DNA of 64,000 bases from NCBI RefSeq assembly GCF_006065315.1, contig NZ_CP040749.1, positions 2,370,501 through 2,434,500 on the forward strand, written 5' to 3'. The stretch's first letter is position 1, and every line of letters begins with the position of its first letter. The position numbers and the translations under genes are program-made. Below are positions 36,295-44,487 of this stretch, piece by piece. The DNA is from Aureibaculum algae. Lineage in GTDB: Bacteria > Bacteroidota > Bacteroidia > Flavobacteriales > Flavobacteriaceae. The notes under the pieces are model-generated. The model did not search any database. It saw only the letters and a program-made list of their open reading frames with translations, and was not told where the DNA came from.

Positions 36295-37023
36295 ATGAAG
36301 GAAAATCGACGTGAATCAATATTTCTTGGAGGAAAAAGAAGCCGCTTAAAGGAATTTACAAGTGTACTTTCCATATTATTTGAGTTTATTTATGGATTTA
36401 GGAAATTACATTTTGTAGGTCCATGCATCACTGTTTTTAGCTCTGCAAAATTTGGAGAAGACAATATCTATTATAAGCAAGCAAGGGAGTTTTCGAAATT
36501 AATGGCGAATAAGAATTTTACTATTATGACAGGTGGAGGGCCAGGTATTATGGAAGCAGCAAATAGAGGAGCCAAAGATGTTTCTGGCATGTCTATTGGC
36601 TGTAACATAGAATTACCAAAAGAGCAGCATCCCAATCCATATCTTGATTTTAACATTACTCTAGAGCATTTTTATGTTAGAAAAGTACTACTACTAAAAT
36701 ATTCATATGCATTTGCTGTATTTCCTGGTGGTTTTGGCACCATGGATGAGTTTTTTGAAACTTTAACGCTTTTACAAACCAACAAAATATCTAATTTTCC
36801 TGTTGTGTTATTTGGAAAAAAATATTGGTCAAATTTATTAGAACAAACTGAAATTATGGTACGTCATGGAACTATATCTAAGGAGGATTTACAGTTATTT
36901 TTGGTCACAGATTCTGTAACTGAAGGGATAGATTATATCTATAAAAAATTAGAGAAAAGGCATGGTGCATCTATAGAGGTGAAAGCACCTAGAACTAGAT
37001 GGTGGTTTGGTGAAAGGCTATAG
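36295..37023 (+). CDS. LOG-family (TIGR00730-type) Rossmann-fold protein
   Basis: A 242-residue protein with the two LOG signatures: GGGPGIMEAANRGA and PGGFGTMDEFFETLTLLQT, which bind nucleotide in lysine-decarboxylase-like proteins. Characterised LOG proteins hydrolyse the N-glycosidic bond of nucleoside 5'-monophosphates such as cytokinin ribotides or AMP; the bacterial substrate here is not known. The C-terminus ends TRWWFGERL. At 242 residues it is the longer bacterial form. It is driven by box B and the -7 element 18 bp before its ATG, leaving a leader of only about 8-14 bases. Confidence 0.88.
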   Translation: MKENRRESIFLGGKRSRLKEFTSVLSILFEFIYGFRKLHFVGPCITVFSSAKFGEDNIYYKQAREFSKLMANKNFTIMTGGGPGIMEAANRGAKDVSGMSIGCNIELPKEQHPNPYLDFNITLEHFYVRKVLLLKYSYAFAVFPGGFGTMDEFFETLTLLQTNKISNFPVVLFGKKYWSNLLEQTEIMVRHGTISKEDLQLFLVTDSVTEGIDYIYKKLEKRHGASIEVKAPRTRWWFGERL

Positions 37024-37211
37024 TAATTTCTTTAAACCAAAAAGGTATCAATATCCCTTTGCCATTACAAATAATCTACTTCAAATTTTATGGCTTATAT
37101 ATGCTATTGTTTTTGTTGCGTAAATTGAGATTAAATATGACTTTGAGAATTATAACATATAAAATATATCTTATGTCAGATAGTGAACCTATACCAAGGT
37201 GGTCTAGAAAG

Positions 37212-37359
37212 TAAGAGCGATCTCCGTAGTTTCGATGGAGACTTATAATAGATTATCACATCTCTTCAGTTAACATTAATAGCGGTGCACCTTGTGTGTT
37301 TTCTAAATTTTCATTACAACTGATAAGAATCATCTTTAAAACTGATCTAGGTCATTGTA
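37212..37359 (+). repeat. Duplicated 148-bp regulatory block, copy R1 (upstream of ytxH-like gene)
   Basis: Aligns without gaps to 39300-39447 at a constant offset of 2088 bp; I count about 21 differences in 148 positions (about 86% identical). Longest identical stretches are ATGGAGACTTATAATAG and the run from TGATAAGAATCATC through AAACTGATC. Its right end is CRP/FNR-type box C. Rest of the 37024-37428 gap shows nothing else. Confidence 0.85.
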
Positions 37360-37385
37360 ACGTACTTCTAACATTAGTAAATTTA
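37342..37385 (+). promoter_or_regulatory. CRP/FNR-type box C with -7 element (ytxH-like gene)
   Basis: CTGAT-CTAG-GTCAT at 37342-37355, with -7 element TAAATTTA (7 of 8) beginning at 37378, 36 bp from the box start. It faces the YtxH gene, whose ATG is at 37429. Confidence 0.7.
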
Positions 37386-37428
37386 TGGTTATAAAAACAT
37401 AATTATTAACTTTTTAAAACAAATAACC

Positions 37429-37767
37429 ATGGCAAAGGCAAACCACACAGGTAATGTATTAGTAGCTCTGGCAGCAGGTGCAGCACTAGGAGCAGGAATG
37501 GGGATTTTATTTGCCCCTGATAAAGGTAAAAATACTAGAGGTAAAATCAAACACAAATTGGAGGATACAGGTCATGATATTTCAGAACGTATGCGTCATG
37601 CCAAAGATGAATTGACTAAAACAGCAGAAGTAAAAAAGGCTGAGTTTGATAAAAAATTAGATGATACACTATCTAATATGAGTTATAAAGCGGAAGATAT
37701 TATTTCATCTTTAGAAAAAAAGTTGGAAGATTTGAAAACGAAAAATGCACAGTTCCAAAAAAATTAA
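37429..37767 (+). CDS. YtxH-domain protein
   Basis: A 112-residue protein with an N-terminal glycine-rich hydrophobic helix (about 8-28, NVLVALAAGAALGAGMGILFAP, with the diagnostic LFAPDKG) followed by a long charged amphipathic coiled coil. YtxH proteins are general-stress proteins in Gram-positive and Bacteroidota cells, thought to associate with the membrane; no activity is known. Box C 74 bp upstream and the R1 block make it the best example of a single-gene target in the island. Confidence 0.85.
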   Translation: MAKANHTGNVLVALAAGAALGAGMGILFAPDKGKNTRGKIKHKLEDTGHDISERMRHAKDELTKTAEVKKAEFDKKLDDTLSNMSYKAEDIISSLEKKLEDLKTKNAQFQKN

Positions 37768-37899
37768 ATTAGAAGGTTTTTTAAATTATTAAAGAAGACC
37801 TAGGGGAGATTCTTGATAATTGACAATTAAAAATTTCAGAAAAATAGTTAGTTAGTTGAGTTAAGATGATTGAAGAGTCGTCATATCGCTTATTGAGTT

Positions 37900-37947
37900 A
37901 GTGAGGGTTTTGGGTTATGTTATTCCTGAATAACCCTCACTTTTTTT
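37900..37947 (+). terminator. Rho-independent terminator downstream of the ytxH-like gene
   Basis: Arms AGTGAGGGTT (37900-37909) and AACCCTCACT (37932-37941), perfect 10 bp, with an inner GGGTTAT / ATAACCC that can form a competing hairpin, then TTTTTTT. It lies 133 bp after the YtxH stop. Confidence 0.85.
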
Positions 37948-38004
37948 ATTTAAAGGAACCTCACTTAATTAAAAAAAATACTACATGAGGTTAGAATACT
38001 TATT

Positions 38005-38165
38005 TCACGAGTAAAATATCAATCATCGGAAATAAAGTTGACCAACTGCCCATTTTCATTAAAGTATAAAATGGCAGAAATGCTCCTACCCATGTGCGTA
38101 AAAAATCGCTCTTGCAGAATGCTCGTCAATAATTTTACACTTTATACGATAATCGATTAAGGGTG
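38005..38165 (-). pseudogene. Remnant of a DUF6544-like gene, frameshifted and with stops
   Basis: On the minus strand two adjacent frames encode CKIIDEHSARAIFY and then, after a frame change and near a TAG, SAILYFNENGQLVNFISDD followed directly by a TGA. This pair of segments matches what I know of DUF6544 proteins (a helix-grip fold with ..FHFNEKGQLVNFVSDDRY). The reading frame is broken at least twice and no start is present. It lies in the 672-bp gap between the YtxH and the phosphatidyltransferase genes; the rest of that gap (38166-38439) shows nothing clear. Confidence 0.4.
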
Positions 38166-38439
38166 ATGGGGCGAAGTGACCTGGTTGTCAAAAAATGTAA
38201 CCGTTTCTCTAACAAATAGTTTATCATTCTTTAAATGCACCATGGAAAAAGAGGAAGTAATTTAATACGAATTTTTTAAAGAAATCGTATTCATAAGTGT
38301 GCAATCTATTTATTTCGTTTTTTGGCGTTCGAAAAACCCATAAAATGTATAAGTCCGTGTATAATAATGGGTAGGGTTAAGACTATTTTTATCTAATTGG
38401 AGTTTAGTTAATTGCTTTAAAATGTATTGTTTAGATCAT

Positions 38440-39063
38440 TTATTTAAATACTTTTTTTTGGTTTGTATAGTTCTGTTTTTTACTTTTTGAAATTCGCTTA
38501 TCCTTTATGGCCCAATAAACCCCTTTAATGTCAGAAACCCAGTAGTCATAGATGTAAATAAGTGCTACTTCTTCAATTGTTTCTAGAAATCCAATTACTA
38601 TCATCACATAGAACATTGAGTAAATTGGACCTAAAAATAACGCCCATAGAATAAATACACCTTGTACAATTGCCGATAATTTAGCTAGATACGTATGAAA
38701 AGCAGTTGCTTTTCCATATTTGCTATAGGCAATAAGCAGTTGAATAAGATAAGGTGTAAAAGCAATTAAAATCAAAATATAATTTTCTTTGATAAAATCA
38801 TATTCAAATGCAAGCAATCCCAATAGGCCCATTATAAATGTCAATTGGTCACCGAGAGAATCTAATTGCGATCCTCTGGCACTTGTGATTTTTAGTTTTC
38901 GTGCCAAAAAGCCGTCAATCATATCGGTACTATAACTAACCAATAAAGCAAACGCAAATATTTGGCGTTCACCCATTAATAATAACAATAAAAGTATAGG
39001 TATGGCAAACACTCTGTAAAAAGAAAACCAATCGGCTATATTAAAATTTTTGAAGGTGAGCAT
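38440..39063 (-). CDS. CDP-alcohol phosphatidyltransferase family protein
   Basis: A 207-residue membrane enzyme of phospholipid synthesis. The catalytic signature D-x2-D-G-x2-A-R-x8-G-x3-D-x3-D is present as DMIDGFLARKLKITSARG followed by SQLDSLGD. About five to six hydrophobic helices follow (ILLLLLMGERQIFAFALLVS, LTFIMGLLGLLAFEY and others), and the end is basic (ISKSKKQNYTNQKKVFK). Family members make phosphatidylglycerophosphate, phosphatidylserine or other head groups; which alcohol is used here cannot be told. It is the only gene on the minus strand in this stretch of the island and no box of the CRP/FNR type was found before it. Confidence 0.88.
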   Translation of the reverse strand: MLTFKNFNIADWFSFYRVFAIPILLLLLLMGERQIFAFALLVSYSTDMIDGFLARKLKITSARGSQLDSLGDQLTFIMGLLGLLAFEYDFIKENYILILIAFTPYLIQLLIAYSKYGKATAFHTYLAKLSAIVQGVFILWALFLGPIYSMFYVMIVIGFLETIEEVALIYIYDYWVSDIKGVYWAIKDKRISKSKKQNYTNQKKVFK

Positions 39064-39299
39064 ACTATAAAATCATTGTTTAGAATGAAAGATAAAAATA
39101 GTACTTATTAATATTTTTAAAAATGACTTAAGTCATTTTTAAAAATTGAGGATTGGCTTTTTTTGATATAAACATCTAAGCCATTAAATACTTACTCTTA
39201 TGAAAAATATATCAATAAATGGGATTAAATATTTAAATGGTAATTTCTTTAAAATATTAAATTTGCTTTAATGACCTTAGACTAACCATGTTTAAATAG

Positions 39300-39447
39300 T
39301 TAGAGCCATCTCAGTAGTTTCAATGGAGACTTATAATAGAATATCACATCTTTTCAGTTAACATTAGTAGTCGTATATCTCGAGTATTTTTTACGTTTTC
39401 ATTACTACTGATAAGAATCATCTTTAAAACTGATCATGGTCATTGTA
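39300..39447 (+). repeat. Duplicated 148-bp regulatory block, copy R2
   Basis: Gap-free copy of 37212-37359, including a CRP/FNR-type box at its right end (box D). Unlike R1 it is not followed by a protein gene; the next one starts more than 900 bp further on. Confidence 0.85.
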
Positions 39448-39473
39448 TACTCAATATTAGGTGTCTACATTTG
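39430..39473 (+). promoter_or_regulatory. CRP/FNR-type box D with -7 element, no gene downstream
   Basis: CTGAT-CATG-GTCAT at 39430-39443 and a perfect -7 element TACATTTG at 39466-39473, 36 bp from the box start. The -7 element is better than that of the sister copy before ytxH, so the promoter does not look decayed. What it transcribes is the stretch to the hairpin at 39918. Confidence 0.7.
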
Positions 39474-39479
39474 TCCTAT

Positions 39480-39943
39480 TAATCGATAAGATATGTTCTT
39501 TGAATCATTTGTTTATAAAATTACTCAAGTAAATAGATTTAACTGTAGAATTACGGTTTAAGTTATTGATTTGTAAATAAATACTGCAAACAAAATATAC
39601 AATGTATTTTGACTATCTTAAAGTCGAAAAAAACAATATTAGCATGGCTATGCATGTGTTTTTAAAGCTATAGATAAACAAAATAATAGGTAAAAATGTA
39701 CAGTTATTTATTTACAATGAGCTGGTTTAAATATTTTAGAATAAAGCGAAAATTAGTTGTAAATGTGCAATTTTTTTAACCAATTTAGAAAGTTTGAACC
39801 AGTTCATATCATAAATGGGTATTTAATATTAGTTTAGTGATTTAGGTTTTAATATGAATTTTTTAGATAAGATTATGTGATAAACCAATTTAGCGATAAA
39901 CTAAAATAAATACTTAGGAACAGGAGGTTTCGGCTTCCTGTTC
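39480..39943 (+). ncRNA. Candidate noncoding transcript from box D to first hairpin
   Basis: Predicted from about 39480 (start inferred from the -7 element) to the hairpin ending 39943, roughly 460 nt. No reading frame longer than about 30 codons with plausible composition is seen; the best is a 27-codon frame at 39696-39779 (MYSYLFTMSWFKYFR..). It may be a regulatory RNA, a small-peptide mRNA, or a promoter left behind after gene loss. Existence is inferred from promoter and terminator only. Confidence 0.35.
39918..39943 (+). terminator. Terminator-like hairpin 1 of three (ACAGGAGG type)
   Basis: Arms GAACAGGAGG / CTTCCTGTTC, ten pairs with one G-T, loop TTTCGG. The T-run is poor (TATTT), so it may act as an RNA end rather than a full terminator. 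Confidence 0.65.
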
Positions 39944-40067
39944 TATTTAAAATCATTTGCATGAAAAAGAAAGTTTAAGGATTTTTTTAATCCATTATAA
40001 TTTGTGTATTGTTTAAAAATCAATATAAAAGTTTAAAGATGTTTTAAAAACGGCCTTAAATCCAGTG

Positions 40068-40099
40068 GAACAGGAAGTTTCGACTTCCTGTTCTTTTTT
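40068..40099 (+). terminator. Terminator-like hairpin 2 of three (ACAGGAAG type)
   Basis: Arms GAACAGGAAG (40068-40077) / CTTCCTGTTC (40084-40093), perfect, loop TTTCGA, followed by six T. Nearly identical to the hairpin 150 bp upstream. No gene lies between the two. Confidence 0.85.
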
Positions 40100-40279
40100 C
40101 CATCTTGTTTAATCAGGTAATTGCTATGAGAATTCTAAATATTCCTTTAAAACACATCATTTAAAGGCTATTGATAGCGTTCAGTAAAATTGGTTTTTAC
40201 ATTGTTGTGGTTTGTATAGGCCATACAAATGGTTATATGCCTAAGCCTTCATGTTAACCAAGAACAAATTCTATCAGTG

Positions 40280-40314
40280 AAAACAGGAAGATATGAAAAT
40301 GTTTTCCTGTTTTT
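40280..40314 (+). terminator. Terminator-like hairpin 3 of three
   Basis: Arms AAAACAGGAA (40280-40289) / TTCCTGTTTT (40304-40313) with a 14-base loop and T-rich tail. Again ACAGGAA in the stem. It ends 56 bp before the DUF302 start, so it closes whatever precedes, or acts in the leader of that gene. Confidence 0.75.
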
Positions 40315-40369
40315 ATTTTATAAACAGATGTGAAATAATTTAATTTAAGCTATAAATAAAATAAATATT

Positions 40370-40759
40370 ATGGATTATTATTTTTCTAAAACATTAAACA
40401 ATATTACTTTTTCTAACGCGGTAGAAAAAATAAGCCAAGAACTCCAAAAAGAAGGATTTGGTGTGCTTACTGAAATAGATATTACATCAACTTTTAAGAA
40501 AAAGTTAGATGTCGATTTTTATAATTATAAAATTTTAGGTGCTTGTCATCCTACTTTTGCATATAAAGCTCTAATGGCTGAAAATAAAATTGGTACTATG
40601 CTTCCTTGTAATGTTATTGTTCAAGAACAGAAACATGGTATAATTGAAGTTTCAGCTGTTGATCCAGTTGCATCCATGCAAGCGGTTATGAATAAATCTT
40701 TAGCCCCAATTGCTATAGAAATTAGAGATAAGTTAAAGAAAGTTATTGATAATTTATAA
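40370..40759 (+). CDS. DUF302 family protein
   Basis: A 129-residue protein that matches the DUF302 fold throughout: the opening FSKTLNNITFSNAVEKISQELQKEGFGVLTEIDI, the KILGACHPTFAYKAL segment with the conserved Cys-His, LPCNVIVQEQ and the end DPVASM and LAPIAIEIRDKLKKV. DUF302 proteins occur in metal- and oxygen-stress gene sets in many bacteria; the activity is unknown, though the conserved Cys residues (CHP and LPC) suggest binding of metal or heme. The gene at 40769 follows after 9 bp. Confidence 0.9.
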   Translation: MDYYFSKTLNNITFSNAVEKISQELQKEGFGVLTEIDITSTFKKKLDVDFYNYKILGACHPTFAYKALMAENKIGTMLPCNVIVQEQKHGIIEVSAVDPVASMQAVMNKSLAPIAIEIRDKLKKVIDNL

Positions 40760-40768
40760 TAAATTATT

Positions 40769-41188
40769 ATGATAAAGCAAATAAAACACAAAACCTTTAG
40801 TCGCGATAAAAGTATTGATGAACTGCATTATAGCACAGAAAAATGGTCAGCAGAACTCGATTTTTCGGCGTTTGAATTGTCTTTTTTAAGACAATTAATA
40901 AAATCATATCCGTATAAAAATACTATTCCTAATTTATTTGAAAATATTCAATTATTTATGAAGCAGCTTGATAAGATTGAGGGCGAACTACCACTACTAA
41001 TTAAAGAAATTAGAAATCATAACAATCAATTGGAGGGAAAGCTAGAATGTAACGATGTTAGTTGTGACGATTTTTACCTCGACGAATATAACCAGTTGTC
41101 CGAAAATATTTTTGACTATTTACAAGATTATAAAAACTTAAAAATTGAAATTTATAGTTTTATGCGTGGCATTATTCCTAATCCTTAA
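40769..41188 (+). CDS. Helical protein of unknown family, paralogue of 46487
   Basis: A 139-residue, all-helical, charged protein. The N-terminal pattern K-x-FSRDKSIDELHYSTEKWSAELDF is shared with the protein at 46487 (YGRQKSVEELHSDCKFWLSEIDF), followed in both by a FLRQL or FLEHL helix, and LIKEIRNHNNQL against LIQDHNNIL. I do not recognise a named family. It is 9 bp behind the DUF302 gene, and its operon ends in the terminator at 41325. With its sister it frames the island's core, suggesting a stress-related protein of this lineage. Confidence 0.75.
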   Translation: MIKQIKHKTFSRDKSIDELHYSTEKWSAELDFSAFELSFLRQLIKSYPYKNTIPNLFENIQLFMKQLDKIEGELPLLIKEIRNHNNQLEGKLECNDVSCDDFYLDEYNQLSENIFDYLQDYKNLKIEIYSFMRGIIPNP

Positions 41189-41324
41189 TTCAAAATGAAT
41201 AGTTTTCATATACTTGAATTAAAAGATGAAAATGACAAAATCAACTTTGATTTTAAATGATTTTGAAATACAACTGTAAAGATTAGCTAACTTGTATCAG
41301 ATTCCAACTTTTGAAATTATAAAG

Positions 41325-41350
41325 AAAAGGGTTAGAAGCACACCCTTTTT
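41325..41350 (+). terminator. Rho-independent terminator after the DUF302 operon
   Basis: Arms AAAAGGGT (41325-41332) / ACCCTTTT (41342-41349), perfect 8 bp with a nine-base loop and a run of five T (41346-41350). Confidence 0.8.
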
Positions 41351-41453
41351 ATATCAGTTTTATCAAGTATATGGTATGAGTTTCTTACCCAAATAGTATG
41401 GTTCAGATGTTGAACTCGCAAATGATTATAAAACCTGAATAAATGAATGATCG

Positions 41454-43166
41454 ATGTCAGTTTTAACAACAAATGCAAAGGAAATACTACGTGACCGGTA
41501 TCTTTTAAAGGATAACGACGGAAAGATTGTTGAAACGCCACACCAATTATTTAAGCGGGTTGCTAATTTTGTGGCATCTATTGAAAAAGACAATAAAACC
41601 TATTGGGCGAATAATTTTTATCAACTTTTAAAAAATCTAGATTTTTTACCGAATTCGCCAACTTTGATGAATGCCGGATTACCGAAAGGACAATTAAGTG
41701 CTTGTTTTGTATTACCTATCCATGATAGTTTAAACAGTATTTTTACAACATTAAAAAACGCAGCATTAATTCACCAAAGTGGTGGAGGTACAGGATTTAA
41801 TTTTTCGAACCTGAGACCAAAAGATGATTATATAGCTTCCTCGGGTGGATGCTCTTCTGGCCCTATCGCATTTATGAAAATTTATGATGCCGCAACAGAA
41901 AATGTAAAACAAGGAGGTAAACGTCGTGGGGCAAACATGGGCATACTTAATATTGACCATCCTGATATTGAAAGTTTTATCATATCAAAATCTAATGAAA
42001 AAGAACTTCAAAATTTTAATATTTCTGTAGGAGTAAGTGATCGTTTTATGGATGCAGTAAGAGATAATAATAACTGGAAACTTATAAACCCAAAAACCAA
42101 AAAAGTTGAAAAAGAGCTTAAAGCAACTAAATTATGGCAACTTATCGTTAAAGAAGCATGGAAAACCGGAGATCCAGGCATCGTTTTTTTAGATACTATT
42201 AATAAGCATAATCCAACACCTTATTTGGGTAAAATTGTAAGTACAAACCCTTGTGGAGAATTGCCATTACTAGCTTATGAAAGTTGTAATTTAGGTTCTG
42301 TTAATTTATCAAATATGATTACAGAAAAAAAGATTGACTGGAATAAATTGAATGATATCATTACTACAGCAATCAGGTTTTTAGACAATATTATTGATGT
42401 AAATTATTATTTATTACCGGAAATAAAATCCATAACAAAGAAAAATAGAAAAATTGGGCTAGGGGTAATGGGCTGGGCAGAAATGCTTATTAAATTAGAA
42501 ATTCCTTACGCCTCATTAAAAGCAGTTGACTTAGCAGAAAAATTAATGAAATTTATTCAGGAAAAAAGTTATGAGACATCAGTACAATTGGCAAAAGAAA
42601 AAGGATTATCTCCACTATTTATAAACAGTGCATATTTTAATAAATCTCCGCTTAGAAATGCAACATGTAATAGTATTGCTCCTACAGGAACTATTTCTGT
42701 AATTGCGAACACCACCTATTCAATAGAACCTCTATTTGCCTTGGCTTATAAGCGTACTGGTATTTTAGGAGGTAAAACGCAAATTGAAGTAAATAGCTTA
42801 TTTAAGGAAAAAATGAAGAAATCAGGCTTATGGTATAAAGCGTTAAAACAGCACATTTTTAAAAACGGTAGTATTAAAGATTTCAAAAACGTATCTACGG
42901 ATATTAAAAAAATATTTAAAACCAGTTTAGAAATACCATTTAAATACCATTTATTACATCAAAAAGCTTTTCAAAAATATACAGATAATGCAGTATCAAA
43001 AACCATAAATCTACCCAAAAATACTACTATAAAAGATATAACAGAAATTTATTGGACAGCTTGGGAATACGGACTAAAAGGCATTACTGTATACAGATAT
43101 GGTAGTAGGAACGAACAAATACTTCAAAAGTGCAATTTTGATAATTTAAAAATTGATTGCCAGTAA
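41454..43166 (+). CDS. Coenzyme-B12-dependent (class II) ribonucleotide reductase
   Basis: A 570-residue adenosylcobalamin-dependent reductase that makes deoxynucleotides without oxygen. Signatures are FLPNSPTLMNAG, QLSACFVLP (first active-site Cys), GGGTGFNFSNLRPK, the NPCGELPLLAYESCNLGSVN stretch with the thiyl-radical Cys and second redox Cys, and LRNATCNSIAPTGTISVIA. It is a short form: the C-terminal extension of longer NrdJ proteins is missing, though two Cys residues (KCNF and DCQ) stand near the end. Class II enzymes use coenzyme B12, work with or without oxygen, and aerobic bacteria often keep one for low-oxygen conditions. The start at 41454 agrees with family pattern. No CRP/FNR box at the right spacing was found upstream. 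Confidence 0.9.
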   Translation: MSVLTTNAKEILRDRYLLKDNDGKIVETPHQLFKRVANFVASIEKDNKTYWANNFYQLLKNLDFLPNSPTLMNAGLPKGQLSACFVLPIHDSLNSIFTTLKNAALIHQSGGGTGFNFSNLRPKDDYIASSGGCSSGPIAFMKIYDAATENVKQGGKRRGANMGILNIDHPDIESFIISKSNEKELQNFNISVGVSDRFMDAVRDNNNWKLINPKTKKVEKELKATKLWQLIVKEAWKTGDPGIVFLDTINKHNPTPYLGKIVSTNPCGELPLLAYESCNLGSVNLSNMITEKKIDWNKLNDIITTAIRFLDNIIDVNYYLLPEIKSITKKNRKIGLGVMGWAEMLIKLEIPYASLKAVDLAEKLMKFIQEKSYETSVQLAKEKGLSPLFINSAYFNKSPLRNATCNSIAPTGTISVIANTTYSIEPLFALAYKRTGILGGKTQIEVNSLFKEKMKKSGLWYKALKQHIFKNGSIKDFKNVSTDIKKIFKTSLEIPFKYHLLHQKAFQKYTDNAVSKTINLPKNTTIKDITEIYWTAWEYGLKGITVYRYGSRNEQILQKCNFDNLKIDCQ

Positions 43167-43172
43167 TAATTT

Positions 43173-43820
43173 TTAACAATTTTGAAGATAATTATCACAA
43201 GCTTTTTTTAGTAAATCCATAACTATAATATCATCAACAGGCTTGAAATCTTGATAAAACTGACCTACTGCACGAAAATTTTGTGGAATTTCTAAACAAA
43301 TAACTGTATCTACCAATGCCTGATTCTTAATTTTATCTATGGCAGATTGCGGTGCAACTGGTAAGCCAACAATAATCTTTAAAGGTTCTTGTTGAGCTAT
43401 CAATGCTATGCTAGATATTAATGTATTTCCAGTAGCAACACCATCATCAACCAAAATTACTATTTTATTTTTTAACTCCAATGGAGTCATATTGCCATGA
43501 TATCTTTTATGTAATGCTTTTAAAACATCCCTAATATGTTCTATTTCTTTATTAATATATTGCTGTGATACATTTTCAGCTGCCTCGGTCAATATCTCGT
43601 TGTCTAAGGTAACTGCCCCAATGGCATATTCTTTATTGGTCGGATGTCCTATTTTTTTTGAAAGCACTACTTCTAATGGCAAATTAAGTTTTTGTGCTAT
43701 TTCATAAGCAACTGGTACACCCCCTTTTGGGATGGTTACAATTACTACGTTGATATTATTTTTAAATTCTGATAATTCTTCAGCAAGTAATTTACCTGCC
43801 TCTTTTCTGTTTGCAAACAT
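43173..43820 (-). CDS. Phosphoribosyltransferase-family protein
   Basis: A 215-residue protein with the PRPP-binding motif VILVDDGVATGNTLISSI. The N-terminus (MFANRKEAGKLLAEELSEF) and KKIGHPTNKEYAIGAV are as in stress-linked phosphoribosyltransferases that are often fused or adjacent to an alpha/beta hydrolase, as here with the gene 19 bp upstream. The mycobacterial DosR-controlled Rv2030c contains a related domain. The nucleobase or other substrate is unknown. It is the last gene of the minus-strand operon that starts with box E. Confidence 0.85.
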   Translation of the reverse strand: MFANRKEAGKLLAEELSEFKNNINVVIVTIPKGGVPVAYEIAQKLNLPLEVVLSKKIGHPTNKEYAIGAVTLDNEILTEAAENVSQQYINKEIEHIRDVLKALHKRYHGNMTPLELKNKIVILVDDGVATGNTLISSIALIAQQEPLKIIVGLPVAPQSAIDKIKNQALVDTVICLEIPQNFRAVGQFYQDFKPVDDIIVMDLLKKACDNYLQNC

Positions 43821-43839
43821 TTTTATTGAGCTTATGTTT

Positions 43840-44484
43840 CTATTTCATAAATTTATCAAACCAATCATTGGTATGTTGAGCTACAATTTCCAATTTACCA
43901 GGCTCTTCGAATAAATGTGATGCTCCTTCAATAATATGCAGTTCACATATAGCATTCATCTCAGATTGTGCCTTTTTGTTCAAATCAATTACAACTCCAT
44001 CTTTACCTCCAACAAGCAATAATGTAGGTGATTTTACTCTATTTAAATCTTCCATGGCCAAATCAGGGCGACCACCTCTGGAGACTACTCCTTTAATTTT
44101 TTCACCTAATTCTGCAGCAGCTCTTAATGCCGATGCGGCACCAGTACTTGCACCAAAATATCCTAATAAAAAATGTTTTGTATGCTCATTTTTTTCAACC
44201 CAATTTGTTACTTTAACTAACCTTTCAGTGAGTAATTGAATATTAAACCTATTTTGGTAAACCAAATATTCCTTTGGTGACAGTAAATCGAAAAGCAAAC
44301 TTGAATAGCCATTTTCTAACAATAAATCAGCTACATAATTATTTCTGGAACTCAACCTGGAACTACCGCTACCGTGCGAGAAAACAATTAGTCCTTTATC
44401 TGTTTTCGCCAAACGCAAATTACCTTTTAATGTAAGATCACTAAGATTTATAGAAATTTCTTTGTATTTCTTTGCTTTCTCCAT
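43840..44484 (-). CDS. Alpha/beta hydrolase (dienelactone hydrolase-like)
   Basis: A 214-residue hydrolase of the short dienelactone-hydrolase-like type. The opening strand LIVFSHGSGSSR contains the oxyanion loop; the nucleophile elbow appears as GYFGASTGAASAL (Ser in GASTG); an Asp in VGGKDGVV and His in EGASHLFEEPG complete the triad. The family usually sits beside a phosphoribosyltransferase, as it does here. No substrate is known. It starts 4 bp after the end of the DUF2267 frame. Confidence 0.87.
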   Translation of the reverse strand: MEKAKKYKEISINLSDLTLKGNLRLAKTDKGLIVFSHGSGSSRLSSRNNYVADLLLENGYSSLLFDLLSPKEYLVYQNRFNIQLLTERLVKVTNWVEKNEHTKHFLLGYFGASTGAASALRAAAELGEKIKGVVSRGGRPDLAMEDLNRVKSPTLLLVGGKDGVVIDLNKKAQSEMNAICELHIIEGASHLFEEPGKLEIVAQHTNDWFDKFMK

Positions 44485-44487
44485 TTT

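Noticed and set aside
39696..39779. 27-codon frame in the candidate noncoding transcript
   Set aside because: Too short and without support; mentioned only as the best frame of the region.
41232..41280. A CRP/FNR-like site (ATGAC...TCA) before the ribonucleotide reductase gene
   Set aside because: The half-sites are one base too close (TGA-N5-TCA) and no -7 element stands at 36 bp, unlike the six accepted sites.
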